A stretch of 64,000 nt of DNA from JANOBD01 sp031411495 (GCA_031411495.1 JANOBD010000180.1:1-64000), one strand, 5' to 3'; positions 1 to 9,276 are shown, counted from the stretch's first letter. Notes: generated by a model not told the origin, from the sequence alone. Numbers and translations: made by a program.

Positions 1-14
1 GCTCCAATCAAGCT

Positions 15-46
15 ACCCGCCAGTCGAGTTGATTGGCGGGTTTTTG
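15..46 (+). terminator. Rho-independent terminator of an upstream gene
   Basis: An 8-bp perfect stem (ACCCGCCA at 15-22 with TGGCGGGT at 34-41) with an 11-nt loop is followed directly by a T run. It would end a gene lying left of the window. Confidence 0.7.
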
Positions 47-152
47 TTTGGTCACTCGAGAACCTGCGACAAAGTCCACATTGAAGTGCGAGCTTTCCCA
101 CCGCGCGGAAGTGCCTTACATTATACGCGTTCGGGGATACACGGAGGTGCAA

Positions 153-1193
153 GTGGGTTCAATCCGCTCGATCGCGGTTCTGCTGTTCGTCGCATTCTCA
201 GGAGGCTCCGCACTCGCGCAGGCTCCGATTGCACCCTCAACAGCACCGGTCTACGAAAGCTTCCAGCACCTCGCCTATGTTGAAGGCGGACCGGGTTGGA
301 CGCTGACCGAAATACGAGACGCGATCCCGCCCGGAACGGTCGCGATGGAAGTGCAGGCAGGCGTTCCAATCAGCAGGATTCCCGACGCGTCCTCGGCACT
401 CCTCGCGGCGATCAATCGGCTCGGCTCGAGTGAACGCGGGGATCACGAGCTCGCCTTTCGCATTGCCGGCGCGACAATCAAACAGACGGGCTCACCGGAT
501 GCCATCCGGCTGATGTCGTACCTGATGTACCACGGCATCGGCACCAAGCGCGACGCCAGCGCATCGGTTCGGTCCACTTTGCCACTCGTGCGCGTCGGCG
601 ATTATCGCGCCTGTCAGTTCGTGGCCTCGAACGCGGCTTCGACATTCAAAAGTGCCGCGACGAATGTCGCGCCCGAGAAACTTACAGACTCGAAAGCGCA
701 TCAGCCCGTTCACCTGAGCGGCACGATCGTCTCGCAAGGCGATGAACAGAGCGTTTTCATCGATGGACTCGAAAGCGAGATTCGCCTGATGACGGATGTG
801 AGCCGCCTGGCGACGGGTCGGCGGATCGAGTGCTGGGGACTGTGGATGGACGATCATTTCGACGCGCTCGTGGCCGAAGTGCCCGAGCCATCCGCGAGCT
901 TCAAATGGAAGGTGAACGCCCAACCCGTCCGCTCGGGGTGGTGGCAGGTGAGCAGCGTTTCGGTGACCGTCATGAATAACGGTGTGCAGCCGATCAAGTC
1001 TGTTTCATTCACGGTCCGCTGCTACATGAATAATGGCGCGGTTAACGAGCAAACGGTAACAGCCGCGGTGCAGGAGATCCCGCCGGGCAAATCAAAAGCG
1101 GTCAACGTCGACTTCGAGGTCTACAACTATCAATACGCGCTCGCTACCTCGACACCGAAGGCCGAGGTGATTGTGAAGCAAGTCGACTGGTAG
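153..1193 (+). CDS. Secreted protein of unknown function
   Basis: The protein has 346 aa if translation starts at GTG 153, which has GGAGG at 143-147 five bases upstream. Longer in-frame starts give an implausible N-terminus. Residues 1 to about 24 form a signal peptide ending in a SALAQA-type cleavage site. The rest is soluble; the last ~110 residues (SFKWKVNA, then VSVTVMNNG and RCYMNNG) look like a beta-sandwich. I recognise no family. It stands alone, convergent with the BrkB gene 12 bases downstream. Confidence 0.6.
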   Translation: MGSIRSIAVLLFVAFSGGSALAQAPIAPSTAPVYESFQHLAYVEGGPGWTLTEIRDAIPPGTVAMEVQAGVPISRIPDASSALLAAINRLGSSERGDHELAFRIAGATIKQTGSPDAIRLMSYLMYHGIGTKRDASASVRSTLPLVRVGDYRACQFVASNAASTFKSAATNVAPEKLTDSKAHQPVHLSGTIVSQGDEQSVFIDGLESEIRLMTDVSRLATGRRIECWGLWMDDHFDALVAEVPEPSASFKWKVNAQPVRSGWWQVSSVSVTVMNNGVQPIKSVSFTVRCYMNNGAVNEQTVTAAVQEIPPGKSKAVNVDFEVYNYQYALATSTPKAEVIVKQVDW

Positions 1194-1205
1194 GCATCGG
1201 CCCGA

Positions 1206-2294
1206 TCATGGCTTGTCTCTGAATATCCCTCGTGCCTCGACCTGCTTGCGGAACTTCTCCATCTCCGCCGGCTCGTAGATACGTGGCAGGGGATCGAGGC
1301 CTTCGTCGTTCTTCGCCCCCATCACCTCGTAATCGATCTCGCTGTTGATCTCTGCGCCGATCAGGAATGCGACGGCGTAAAGGTAGAAGAGCAGCAGCAG
1401 GATGATGATCCCGCCCAGCGTGCCGTACGTCTGAGCGTACGATTTCGCGCCGAAGACGGAAATGTATTTGTTGAATCCGTACGCGAGAAGCATCACGCTG
1501 AAGACGGCAAAGATCGCGCCGGGGGTGATGAGCCGCCACCGCCTCTGGATCGAAGTGCCGAAGTGATAAATGCTGCTGATGAGGATGATGATGAGCAGCA
1601 GACTGATCGTGTAGCGAACCACGTCGAGAACGAACTTGGGGCCGCCCTTTGCCCATTGGGGCACGTAACCGAGTACGCGCGGGCTGTCGACGAAGTTGAA
1701 AAAGATCGAGAGCACCGGAACGAGAATGATGATCAGCAGCATCACGATCACCATGCAGATGGTCATGGCGATCGCGATTGAGCGCTGGTGGAAATAACGG
1801 CGCGGTCGGCTGATGTCATAACAACGGTCTAGCGCCGTCATCGTAGCGTTCATGCCATTGGACGCGGCCCACAACGTGGCCAGCAATCCGACGCTGAGCA
1901 GCCCCGGAGGCGGTCGATTGAAGATGGTGCGGACATTTTCCATCACCGGTTTGGTCGCCTGTGGGGGGAGATTGGTGTCGACCCACTCGGAGATGCGCGC
2001 CTCGGTCCGGTTCTTGGCGTTGCCGGGAATGAGCGGGGCGATGGACATGATGAAGATGACGAATGGGAAGAGCGCCAGCAGCCAGTAAAACGCCACGGCC
2101 GCCGCCATGTTGAAGACGCCATCCTCGGCGATCTCCCGGAGTAGACGCCGAACGAACTCTTTCGGGCCGATCTTGTTCAAGACGTATGGAACTTCGCGCA
2201 GCCGTGCCATTGAGGCACAGAATGGCAAAACGGCGTCGGTTCGACAACCGCCGCACTGCACGAATCGCAGATAAGTCGTTATGCTCGCGCTCAC
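1206..2294 (-). CDS. YihY/BrkB family inner-membrane protein
   Basis: Up to 362 aa with about six transmembrane helices. The conserved family opening is clear (DGVFNMAAAVAFYWLLALFPF), followed by the NRPPPG...WAAS segment and the GGIIILLLLFYLYAVAFLIGAE helix, which match the BrkB/YihY (former ribonuclease BN) family. The role of this family is not settled; it is an integral membrane protein, possibly a transporter or envelope factor. The start is uncertain. GTG 2294 gives the longest form, while ATG 2210 (MARLREV) would remove 28 poorly hydrophobic residues that look non-native. Neither has a good ribosome binding site. It is divergent from the oligopeptidase gene, whose ATG lies 10 bases away from GTG 2294. 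Confidence 0.8.
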   Translation of the reverse strand: MSASITTYLRFVQCGGCRTDAVLPFCASMARLREVPYVLNKIGPKEFVRRLLREIAEDGVFNMAAAVAFYWLLALFPFVIFIMSIAPLIPGNAKNRTEARISEWVDTNLPPQATKPVMENVRTIFNRPPPGLLSVGLLATLWAASNGMNATMTALDRCYDISRPRRYFHQRSIAIAMTICMVIVMLLIIILVPVLSIFFNFVDSPRVLGYVPQWAKGGPKFVLDVVRYTISLLLIIILISSIYHFGTSIQRRWRLITPGAIFAVFSVMLLAYGFNKYISVFGAKSYAQTYGTLGGIIILLLLFYLYAVAFLIGAEINSEIDYEVMGAKNDEGLDPLPRIYEPAEMEKFRKQVEARGIFRDKP

Positions 2295-2303
2295 GAGACA
2301 CCT

Positions 2304-4436
2304 ATGAGGAAATTACGCTTCATCGCGACGCTGTTGACACTGTTGGCCGCCGTCTCGTGCCGCAGCCCCGGTGAAGGCGATTCACGCGCGACGACCCGGC
2401 GGGCCATTTCGTCGACGCCGCCGGCCGCGTTGCGCGTTCCGACTACCGCCAGGTCGATCGGCGCCCCCCGATCCGATGACTATGCCTGGCTGCGAGAAAA
2501 AGATTCGCCGCGTGTGTTGCAGCATCTCGCGGCCGAGAACGCCTACACCGACGCGATTCTCGGGCCCACCAAACCACTGCAGGCGAAGCTCGTCGAAGAG
2601 TTTCTGTCTCACACCGAGCTGGATGACGCGACGGTCCCTTACATGCGCGATGGCTGGCTCTATTTCGAGCAGACCGATGAGAAGTCGGACTACCCGCGCT
2701 ATTTCCGCAAGCGCAACGACAACGATCCGCCGCAACTGCTGCTCGACTTGAACGAGCTGGCCAAGACCGCCAGCTTCGTAGGCGTCGGCACGGATGAGCC
2801 GTCGGACGATAGCAAACTGCTCGCGTACACCATCGATCTCACCGGCTTCCGCGATTACCGGTTGTCCATCAAGGATATCGAGAGCGGCAGGCTGCTCCCG
2901 GATACGGCCGACCACGTCTCCAGCGTCGTCTGGGCGAACGACAACCTCACGCTCTTCTACGCGACCGAAGACGAAGCCAAACGGTCGAACAAGATCTGGC
3001 GGCTCAAGCTCGGCGGAAAGCCCGAACTTGTCTACGAAGAGATCGATCCCAGCTTCGACGTCGCGGTCGGAAAGACGGTCGACAAATCGTTCATCGTCAT
3101 CACCTCCTTCAGCTATGGCACGGCGAGTGAACAGGTGATTCCGGCGGCAAAACCCGAATCCGCGCCGCGCCCGATCGCCGACCGCACCAAAGGTGTCGAG
3201 CTTTACGTCGCCTCGCACCGCGACGGCGAGTTCTATCTCCGCATCAACGACAAGGGACGGAACTTCCGCCTGGTCACCGTGAAGGATGATGCTGCCAACC
3301 TTGGCCAGGCGGTCGAGCTCATTCCGGATCGTCCCGATGTCTTCCTCGATGATGTGAACTGTTTTCGAAACCATATCGTGATCCAGGAACGTGCTGCAGG
3401 CCTGCCGCGATTTTCGGTCTTCGATCCGCAGACGCGCCAGGCCAAACCGATCGAGTTGCCCGAGCCGGTATACGCCCTCAATTACGGAGCGAACTTCGTG
3501 TTCGAGTCGGACCAGTTCCGCTTCGGCTACCAGTCACTCGTGACGCCGAGCACGATTTACGCATGCGACATGAACACCGGCAATCTGACGGTGTTGAAGC
3601 GCGACGAAGTCCCTGGCGGATACGACGCGAACGCGTACGAAGAAAAGATGCTCTACGCGCCCGCCCGCGACGGCGCGAAAATACCGATCAGTCTCGTCCG
3701 GCGGAAGGATCGATCCGCCGGCGCACATCCGCTCTTCCTCGACGTGTACGGCGCCTACGGGCTGCCGGAATGGGCCTGGTTCGAACCGGAACGGATCAGC
3801 CTGCTGGACCGCGGAATGACCTTTGCGATCGCACACGTCCGCGGCGGAGGCGAACTCGGCAAGACGTGGCACGACGCCGGTCGGCTGCTGAACAAGCGGA
3901 ACACGTTCAACGACGCCATCGATGCGACGCTGTTCCTGCAGGCACAGGGCTTCACTTCGCCATCGCAAACGGTCATCAGCGGCGCCAGCGCCGGCGGACT
4001 CACGGTCGGCGCCGTGCTCAACCTGCGCCCCGATCTCTACAAGGCCGCGCTGCTCGGGGTGCCGTTCGTCGACGTGATGAACACGATGTTCGACGATTCG
4101 TTGCCGCTCACCACGCAGGAGTTCCTGGAATGGGGCAACCCCAGCGACAGGCAGTTCTACGACTACATGCTCCTCTATTCGCCTTACGACAACCTTGCCG
4201 CGCAAAAATACCCCGCGATCTTCGTCTACAGCAGCTATAACGACAGCCAGGTGATGTATTGGGAGCCGGCCAAGTACGTCGCCAAACTACGCACGCTGAA
4301 GCAGGGCGATAGCCCGCTTTTGTTGAGAATGTCGATGAACGGCGGCCACGGCGGCGTTTCGGGACGTACAGGCGTCTTCGAACAAACCGCCGAGCAGTAC
4401 GCGTTCGTGCTCTGGCAACTCGGCATCCAGAAATGA
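2304..4436 (+). CDS. ptrB: Oligopeptidase B (S9A serine peptidase), probable lipoprotein
   Basis: The 710-aa protein has an N-terminal signal peptide ending in AVSC (Cys19), so it is probably a lipoprotein in the periplasm. The first ~430 residues are the beta-propeller of prolyl-oligopeptidases. The C-terminal alpha/beta-hydrolase domain carries GASAGG (Ser562), the YNDSQVMYWEP acid motif (Asp647) and NGGHGG (His682). PLTTQEFLEWGNP and SPYDN are typical of oligopeptidase B, which cleaves short peptides after basic residues, rather than of prolyl oligopeptidase. Length is normal for the family. E. coli oligopeptidase B is cytoplasmic, so the export signal here is a notable difference. Confidence 0.88.
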   Translation: MRKLRFIATLLTLLAAVSCRSPGEGDSRATTRRAISSTPPAALRVPTTARSIGAPRSDDYAWLREKDSPRVLQHLAAENAYTDAILGPTKPLQAKLVEEFLSHTELDDATVPYMRDGWLYFEQTDEKSDYPRYFRKRNDNDPPQLLLDLNELAKTASFVGVGTDEPSDDSKLLAYTIDLTGFRDYRLSIKDIESGRLLPDTADHVSSVVWANDNLTLFYATEDEAKRSNKIWRLKLGGKPELVYEEIDPSFDVAVGKTVDKSFIVITSFSYGTASEQVIPAAKPESAPRPIADRTKGVELYVASHRDGEFYLRINDKGRNFRLVTVKDDAANLGQAVELIPDRPDVFLDDVNCFRNHIVIQERAAGLPRFSVFDPQTRQAKPIELPEPVYALNYGANFVFESDQFRFGYQSLVTPSTIYACDMNTGNLTVLKRDEVPGGYDANAYEEKMLYAPARDGAKIPISLVRRKDRSAGAHPLFLDVYGAYGLPEWAWFEPERISLLDRGMTFAIAHVRGGGELGKTWHDAGRLLNKRNTFNDAIDATLFLQAQGFTSPSQTVISGASAGGLTVGAVLNLRPDLYKAALLGVPFVDVMNTMFDDSLPLTTQEFLEWGNPSDRQFYDYMLLYSPYDNLAAQKYPAIFVYSSYNDSQVMYWEPAKYVAKLRTLKQGDSPLLLRMSMNGGHGGVSGRTGVFEQTAEQYAFVLWQLGIQK

Positions 4437-4661
4437 AACGCGATGTGCCAGCTCCACCCGCGTCACTTGTTCCCGGTCCTGACCCGCCCGTCGCGATGAC
4501 GTCACAAGCCGGCACGTGTTGGGTGTCCCGGGTGCGAACGCCCGTTCACCCTCGAAACGCGGATTGCCCGCACCAGATATCCAGCCCACTGCAACTCCAC
4601 CTCGTCGCTGGCCTGCCCGTTGACACGCTGAAACGGCCCGATAGGATGCGGTTCCCCATAC
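4437..4661. other. Intergenic stretch with no recognisable gene
   Basis: I see no coding signal or clear terminator between the oligopeptidase stop and tRNA-Ala. Short open frames here have no domain or ribosome binding site. Confidence 0.5.
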
Positions 4662-4732
4662 GGGGCCATAGTGAAATGGGATCACGCGACCATGGCATGG
4701 TTGAATTTGGGGTTCAAATCCCCATGGCTCCA
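4662..4732 (+). tRNA. tRNA-Ala (anticodon GGC)
   Basis: The cloverleaf folds by eye. The acceptor GGGGCCA pairs with TGGCTCC and has G3.U70, the alanyl-tRNA synthetase identity element. The D stem is GTGA/TCAC. The anticodon stem is CGACC/GGTTG with loop ATGGCAT (anticodon GGC). The T stem is TGGGG/CCCCA with loop TTCAAAT. The discriminator is A and no CCA is encoded. The D loop is short at 7 nt. Confidence 0.85.
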
Positions 4733-5149
4733 TTCGACGCCTGCCGACACGTTCTGCGGGCGTTTCTCGTTACTGCACCCTTTCTGTAACGCTGGGCAAC
4801 CGATTGTGCTCCAAAGTGGGCCATTTTGGGCCACGGTGGGCAATTCGTGAAGAAAACGCGTTTGCACCCCAGATCGCCGGCCGCGTTCACTTCGCCTGCG
4901 TATGGTATCAACTTGCCAATGAGCCGATTCCGCCGGCGCGCAAGATCCCTGCCGTCGGAAACCAGTCCAGCATGACGTGATCTTGAGCGCGCCGTCAAAT
5001 GAAATCGCGGGCCAGACGGACATTCTTAGAGCTCGCAGCCCCGCGGACATTCCAAATCCGCTTGACCCTCGTGGTTGGGTTCTGATCTGGGTTCGCTCTG
5101 ACTTTCTATCGTCTTTGGAAGCGGTGTGCGATGGGATACGCTCAGCCTC
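4733..5149. other. Intergenic stretch between tRNA-Ala and the RAYT gene
   Basis: No gene is recognised. A weak TTGACC around 5070 followed by ATCTGG could be a promoter for the transposase-like gene. Otherwise nothing clear is seen. Confidence 0.4.
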
Positions 5150-5833
5150 ATGCCGCGTGCTGCTCGCGTCGCTCCCGGTGGCCGCATCTACCACGTCCTG
5201 AACCGCGCCGCCGCGCGGTTTCGGATGTTGCGCACGAGCAAGGACTTCCTCGCCTTTGAGCAGGTTCTGAAAGACGCCGTCGAGCGGTGTCCGCTGCGCA
5301 TCCTCTCCTACTGCATCCTGGGCAACCACTGGCACTTCGTCGTCTGGCCGAAGCGCGATGGCGAAGTCACGGACTTCTTTCGATGGCTCACGCACATGCA
5401 CGCGATGCGATGGCGCGTCGCCCATCGCAGCGTCGGCATGGGTCCGGTCTATCAGGGTCGGTTCAAGAGCTTTCCGGTTGAGGCTGACCAGGGTCTGGAA
5501 GCGATCTGCAGATATGTCGAGCGCAACGCGCTCTCGGCGGGTCTGGTCGAGCGTGCCGAGGACTGGAAATGGTCGAGCCTCTGGCGACGATTGCGCGGGA
5601 GGGAGAAGAAACGTTCCATTCTGAGCGACTGGCCGATCCCGACACCGACGGACTGGATCGATTGGGTGAACCAGCCGATGACGCCGCGCGAACTGGAACG
5701 GATCCACACCAGCCTGAAACGCAGTCGCCCGCTCGGCTCGAACGCATGGGTGGCGAAGACGGTGCGGAGCTTGGGGCTGGAGCATACGATGCGCCCGCAA
5801 GGCCGGCCAAGAAAGGAGAGTGCGGATGGATGA
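5150..5833 (+). CDS. REP-associated tyrosine transposase (RAYT, Y1/IS200-like)
   Basis: The 227-aa protein is a single-strand DNA transposase of the HUH/Y1 superfamily. Visible marks are the opening MPRAARVAPGGRIYHVLNR, the HUH motif in GNHWHFV, GPVYQGRFKSFPVE, and the YVERNAL helix that holds the nucleophilic tyrosine. ATG 5150 starts directly at the family consensus; the upstream MRWDTLSL extension is not needed. RAYTs are single-copy domesticated relatives of IS200 that mobilise short palindromic repeats. Matching repeats lie just downstream at 5861-5928 and inverted at 6963-6993. Confidence 0.88.
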   Translation: MPRAARVAPGGRIYHVLNRAAARFRMLRTSKDFLAFEQVLKDAVERCPLRILSYCILGNHWHFVVWPKRDGEVTDFFRWLTHMHAMRWRVAHRSVGMGPVYQGRFKSFPVEADQGLEAICRYVERNALSAGLVERAEDWKWSSLWRRLRGREKKRSILSDWPIPTPTDWIDWVNQPMTPRELERIHTSLKRSRPLGSNAWVAKTVRSLGLEHTMRPQGRPRKESADG

Positions 5834-5860
5834 CTTACGAATCGTCACAAAGGAGAATTC

Positions 5861-5928
5861 GTTAAAACAAGCTACGTCCCCGTATCGCTCCCTATCGCTC
5901 CCGTTAAAACGAGCTACGTCCCCGTATC
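5861..5928 (+). repeat. Paired direct repeat next to the RAYT gene
   Basis: Two 26-nt copies (5861-5886 and 5903-5928) read GTTAAAAC-A/G-AGCTACGTCCCCG and differ at one base. Between them TATCGCTCCC occurs twice in tandem (5883-5902). A related copy lies inverted at 6963-6993. They are probably substrates of the adjacent RAYT. Confidence 0.75.
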
Positions 5929-6091
5929 AATCCTCAGCTCGCGTTTGGAGCTAGGCAGAACCCCGAAAGATTCAGTGATTATCGCGATGCGATTGAAGGA
6001 TGGTTGCGGAAAAAGGTATTTGCTACCACCTCCGATTGTAAGTAACGAGCAGCTAGTTCTCTGTTACGTACAATAATTTGTAGGCTCGATT

Positions 6092-6643
6092 ATGGAGAAG
6101 TATTTATCGACAAAAAAGATCATTGCTGCCGCCCTTGCGTTATGCATTCTACTCGCGATTATTATACTAATCGCGTCGAGAGTACTAACATATAGGATAA
6201 GGTCCGCACGCGCAATCCACGTGGACGGGTTTTCGGAGATAACGATTACCAAATACGAAAGGTCTGGACTATTGGAGGTCCCGCATGTGGGCAGCTTGGT
6301 CGGCTTCGGAAGTCGTCGCTTCTATTCGATGTCGAGTCCAGACTCTCGCTTCAATAGTATGCATGTTGAGATGGTTGAACCTGTTGCCTTGCTGCAAATC
6401 GATGGGGTCAATGTGATAGTCGGATATGATGAACGAGAAGGATGGATGGTCTATCACGTAGATGGCTTTCGAAGTGCCAAGCTTTCGGCGAGATCATTTT
6501 TAAAGGCCGCCGCACCCTTCAACTTAGCAGAGCAATCTCGCCAGAGTGATCTCGAGTTTTGCCTCCACGCTTGGCTAGCTCCCGATCTCGAGCGCAATCG
6601 GATTACGCTGGAAGAGTTCATTCGCGCAGGTGGATCAAAGTAG
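6092..6643 (+). CDS. Membrane-anchored hypothetical protein in AT-rich DNA
   Basis: A 183-aa protein with one N-terminal transmembrane helix (about residues 9-29, ALALCILLAIIILIAS) and a soluble remainder facing outward. No family is recognised. Codon usage is clearly more AT-rich than in neighbouring genes (AAA, ATT, ATA codons), as is the whole stretch 5930-6760, which suggests recent acquisition. It lies between the direct and inverted copies of the RAYT-type repeat. Confidence 0.55.
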   Translation: MEKYLSTKKIIAAALALCILLAIIILIASRVLTYRIRSARAIHVDGFSEITITKYERSGLLEVPHVGSLVGFGSRRFYSMSSPDSRFNSMHVEMVEPVALLQIDGVNVIVGYDEREGWMVYHVDGFRSAKLSARSFLKAAAPFNLAEQSRQSDLEFCLHAWLAPDLERNRITLEEFIRAGGSK

Positions 6644-6706
6644 AGTGCCGGCACGTACGGCGCGTTGCATGTCGTAGTCGTGTGGTAAAAATACTCATCC
6701 GTGGCA

Positions 6707-6985
6707 TCAGGCAGCAGTTTTCCGATAGTAATGCTTCAACAATCCTCCGAGTCGTTCACGGCACTCAATTGGTGTGTCGGCGGGCTGGGCGGGCTTCGTG
6801 TCGGCCGGAAGTGGGATGACGTTGCCGATGCCTTGGTGCGGCCGTTCGATGTGGTAGTGCTCGATTTACTGTGTGATGGCGTTCCGCAGCATCGGCTCGC
6901 CGAAGAAGATTATCCGGTCGGTGCATTCCTCTTTGATCGATCGGACGAAGCGTTCGGGGAAGGGGAGCGATACGGGGACGCAATT
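6707..6985 (-). pseudogene. Remnant of an integrase-core (DDE) transposase
   Basis: Read on the minus strand, the stretch gives PERFVRSIKEEC, RIIFFGEPMLRNAITQ, then an in-frame TAA (6868-6866), then IEHYHIERPHQGIGN and a tail CRERLGGLLKHYYRKTAA ending in TGA at 6709-6707. These are the last ~90 residues of an rve-type transposase, including the RSIKEEC and H-x-ER-x-HQG-x-GN landmarks. The 5' part is missing and the break coincides with the inverted repeat at 6963-6993. It is non-functional. Confidence 0.8.
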
Positions 6986-6993
6986 CGTTTTAA
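6963..6993 (-). repeat. Inverted copy of the RAYT-associated repeat
   Basis: On the minus strand this 31-nt sequence matches 5862-5892 at 27 of 31 positions, including the exact block CGTCCCCGTATCGCTCCC. Its inner edge runs into the truncated transposase reading frame. Confidence 0.7.
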
Positions 6994-7174
6994 TTCTTTC
7001 GTCGTCGGCTTCGGGCAGTGGCATGGCTACGGCGAGGACAAGCGGCGGTTCTCAGCGGTGGAATAGCGACCGAGCATTCGAATTGAATGGATGGGTGTAG
7101 ACGACCGACACGCAGCCGGATGCGATTGAGGCCATGCCTCGTGTCGCTCGCATCGCGCCCTGGCGGGAGGCGTC

Positions 7175-7594
7175 TCAGACCTCGCCCTTGAGCTTTTGAA
7201 CTTCCTTGAGCACGGCGTCGATAATGCCATTGATAAACGCCGGGGAGTTCGCCGTCGAAAACGACTTGGCGAGTTCGATCGCCTCGTCGATGACGACTTT
7301 CGGCGGCGTGTCGGTGTTGGTGAGTTCCCAGATCGAGAGTCGAAGGATCGCGCGATCGAGCGCGGGCTGGCGGTGGCTGGGCCATTGCGGGGCGAGTCGG
7401 GTGGTCCACTCGTCGGCGACCCTGCGCGCCTCCCAGGCCGCCATCGACATCGCGACGACTTTCTGCACCGTCGCCGGCTCTTTCTCCACGCCCAGCGTCA
7501 ATTCCCGGGCCATCTCGTCCGAGGCCATATCCTGCGAGTCGAACGCGAAGAGCACCTGCAGCGCCAGTTCGCGGATCTTGTGGGGCGAGTCCAT
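7175..7594 (-). CDS. nusB: Transcription antitermination factor NusB
   Basis: The 139-aa all-helical protein matches NusB over its full length: HKIRELALQVLFAFD at the N-terminus, ALDRAILRLSIWEL, and PPKVVIDEAIELAKSFS followed by SPAFINGIIDAVL. NusB pairs with NusE (ribosomal protein S10) on boxA RNA to suppress termination in rRNA operons. ATG 7594 begins at the conserved helix, so the start is probably right. It is the last of three leftward genes (UbiA, PilZ-like, NusB) but is separated from the PilZ-like gene by 135 bases. Confidence 0.93.
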   Translation of the reverse strand: MDSPHKIRELALQVLFAFDSQDMASDEMARELTLGVEKEPATVQKVVAMSMAAWEARRVADEWTTRLAPQWPSHRQPALDRAILRLSIWELTNTDTPPKVVIDEAIELAKSFSTANSPAFINGIIDAVLKEVQKLKGEV

Positions 7595-7729
7595 CGCGCT
7601 GATTGTTCAGGCTTATCGCACAAATTCAATCCGGCGACGCCAATCGCCTCTTCCGGGCAACGCGAGGGGCCAAGCTCGCGGCCTCCGCACCGCGCCGGCC
7701 GGTGATCGTCGAAAGACGCCCAGACAACC

Positions 7730-8191
7730 TTACTCGGGAAACTTCAGATCGGGCTGAACGCGGTTGAACATCAGCGCGCCCTCGTACCAGCCCGGCACGC
7801 ACTCCCGACAGCGGTGTACGACGCAGGAAATCGACGCAATCGTCTGATCCGGCCGGACAAGTTCGACCGTCCCGCCGTAACCCAGCGGCACGGGATCGGC
7901 GACAAGGAAGCCGAGGTGCTTCTCCGTCATGTCGCGTACGTAGAGCTGCCGGGGTGCCGAACTGGAATTGCAGAAGAGCGTGAGCCGGGCGATCACGCGA
8001 TGTCGTCGGCGGTGGCCGCCGCGACGGTCCGCCGTTGCCGACCCGGCGGCGTGGAGTGCGGAAATGATCAGGTCCACGTCGCGGGGCCACTGGTCGAGTT
8101 CAACCGCAAAGGGGTCTTCATTGGTAATGCGCATTGTTTCTCGGTCTGGCGACACAGCCGCCAGACAGGAGTTACGATTCATTTCCGCCAT
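7730..8191 (-). CDS. PilZ-like domain protein
   Basis: A 153-aa soluble protein. Residues ~58-145 have the outline of a PilZ domain: basic RRGGHRRRHRVIARL, then short beta-strands (LYVRDMTEKHLGFLV, GGTVELV) and a closing WYEGALMF strand. PilZ domains bind cyclic di-GMP through RxxxR and DxSxxG. Here the arginine cluster is present, but the second motif is replaced by DMTEKHLG, so ligand binding is doubtful. ATG 8191 is chosen; ATG 8182 and 8134 are alternatives. A longer open frame continues upstream against the UbiA gene, but it is a shadow. Confidence 0.6.
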   Translation of the reverse strand: MAEMNRNSCLAAVSPDRETMRITNEDPFAVELDQWPRDVDLIISALHAAGSATADRRGGHRRRHRVIARLTLFCNSSSAPRQLYVRDMTEKHLGFLVADPVPLGYGGTVELVRPDQTIASISCVVHRCRECVPGWYEGALMFNRVQPDLKFPE

Positions 8192-8241
8192 TACCAAATC
8201 ACCCGTGACGACGCAGCGTCGCGAGGCGTTCTGGGGATGAC

Positions 8242-9276
8242 TCAATCGGCACGGAGGTACTTGGGTTTGTCCGATAACGCGACGAGGCTTGACCAGGCGC
8301 GGATCAGCTTCACGCTTGCCCAAGCGACCGGCAGCAGCGCTAACAGGGCCACCGCGGCGAGCACGCTCACGTGGCCGGCGACGAATGCGGCGTCGTACAC
8401 GATCAGCCACAGCAGGCCGACGAGCATGAAGAACCGGCCGGCGGCGCGCGAGTCGCGGCGTCCTTGCCCGGACCGGATCGTAAAGCCGACCAGCACGAAA
8501 ACGACGACCGCCAGCGCCGGCCAGAGCAGCGCACGGCTGATCGAAAGGTCTTCGAGCCAGTCGCCCGGCCGCATGCCGCGACGATACGCGAGCAATCCGA
8601 TCAGGCTCGCGTTCACGGCCAGCAACCCGACGCCGACAACCACGACATGCCGCCGGGTGAGCAGCGGGCGCTTCTGCTCCCATGCGTAGGCGATGCTGGA
8701 AATGATCGTCACGTGATTCAGAAGCAGGAGCGGGTGCCAGGGCATGCTGAGCGTCGGGTCGGCGATGCTGGCGTGGAAGAACCGGATCAGCCCGAGCGTG
8801 AGCAGGCCGAACGAAAGGAGATACTTTCCCGCGAAGTCGTAGAAGCAGATGAGTGCCGATACGCCCAGTACGAGGAGCAGGGTGATCTGCCCGAGTCGCG
8901 AGTCGACCTGTCGCTGGCTCAGGAGGATGCCGCCGGCGAACGCGCAACAGAGCAGCACTGCACAGATCAACTTGCCGACGGCGACGGGGAGTCGTCCGGA
9001 AGGAAGGGGACGATCGGCGGCGAGGGTCGCGTCGCGACGGCGATCGATGACGTCGTTGAGCGACATGCCGAATCCGTAGAGGCCGACCGAGACCATGGTC
9101 ATCCACAAAGCGGTGTGAAAGTCGAACGCGTCAAGATAATTGCCTTGCGGCCCGGCGGCGGCACGGGAGCGCAGCAGAAGCGCCGCCCACGCGTTGCTGA
9201 TGGCCGTGAAGACCAGGGCGCTGCGCGTGAACTGCAGGATGGCGAGCAGTCGCCGGGAGAAGGATCGGATCACCAC
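8242..9276 (-). CDS. UbiA-family prenyltransferase
   Basis: A 344-aa integral membrane protein with about eight to nine helices. It carries the first aspartate-rich motif N74-D75-VI-D78-RRR-D82 followed by RPLPSGRL, and a weaker second motif (CFYDFAGKYL). UbiA enzymes transfer a prenyl chain from a diphosphate to an aromatic or other acceptor, for example in menaquinone, heme O or lipid synthesis. The acceptor cannot be told from this sequence. No quinone or heme genes are adjacent. It is divergent from the phosphohexomutase gene. Confidence 0.85.
   Translation of the reverse strand: MVIRSFSRRLLAILQFTRSALVFTAISNAWAALLLRSRAAAGPQGNYLDAFDFHTALWMTMVSVGLYGFGMSLNDVIDRRRDATLAADRPLPSGRLPVAVGKLICAVLLCCAFAGGILLSQRQVDSRLGQITLLLVLGVSALICFYDFAGKYLLSFGLLTLGLIRFFHASIADPTLSMPWHPLLLLNHVTIISSIAYAWEQKRPLLTRRHVVVVGVGLLAVNASLIGLLAYRRGMRPGDWLEDLSISRALLWPALAVVVFVLVGFTIRSGQGRRDSRAAGRFFMLVGLLWLIVYDAAFVAGHVSVLAAVALLALLPVAWASVKLIRAWSSLVALSDKPKYLRAD

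Noticed and set aside
4662..4733. Open frames reading MEPWGFEPQ and similar
   Set aside because: These are translations through tRNA-Ala, a common annotation artefact.
8192..9106. Upstream extension of the PilZ-like frame
   Set aside because: It runs through the UbiA gene on the same strand in another frame and is Arg/Pro-rich noise; the PilZ-like gene is taken from ATG 8191.
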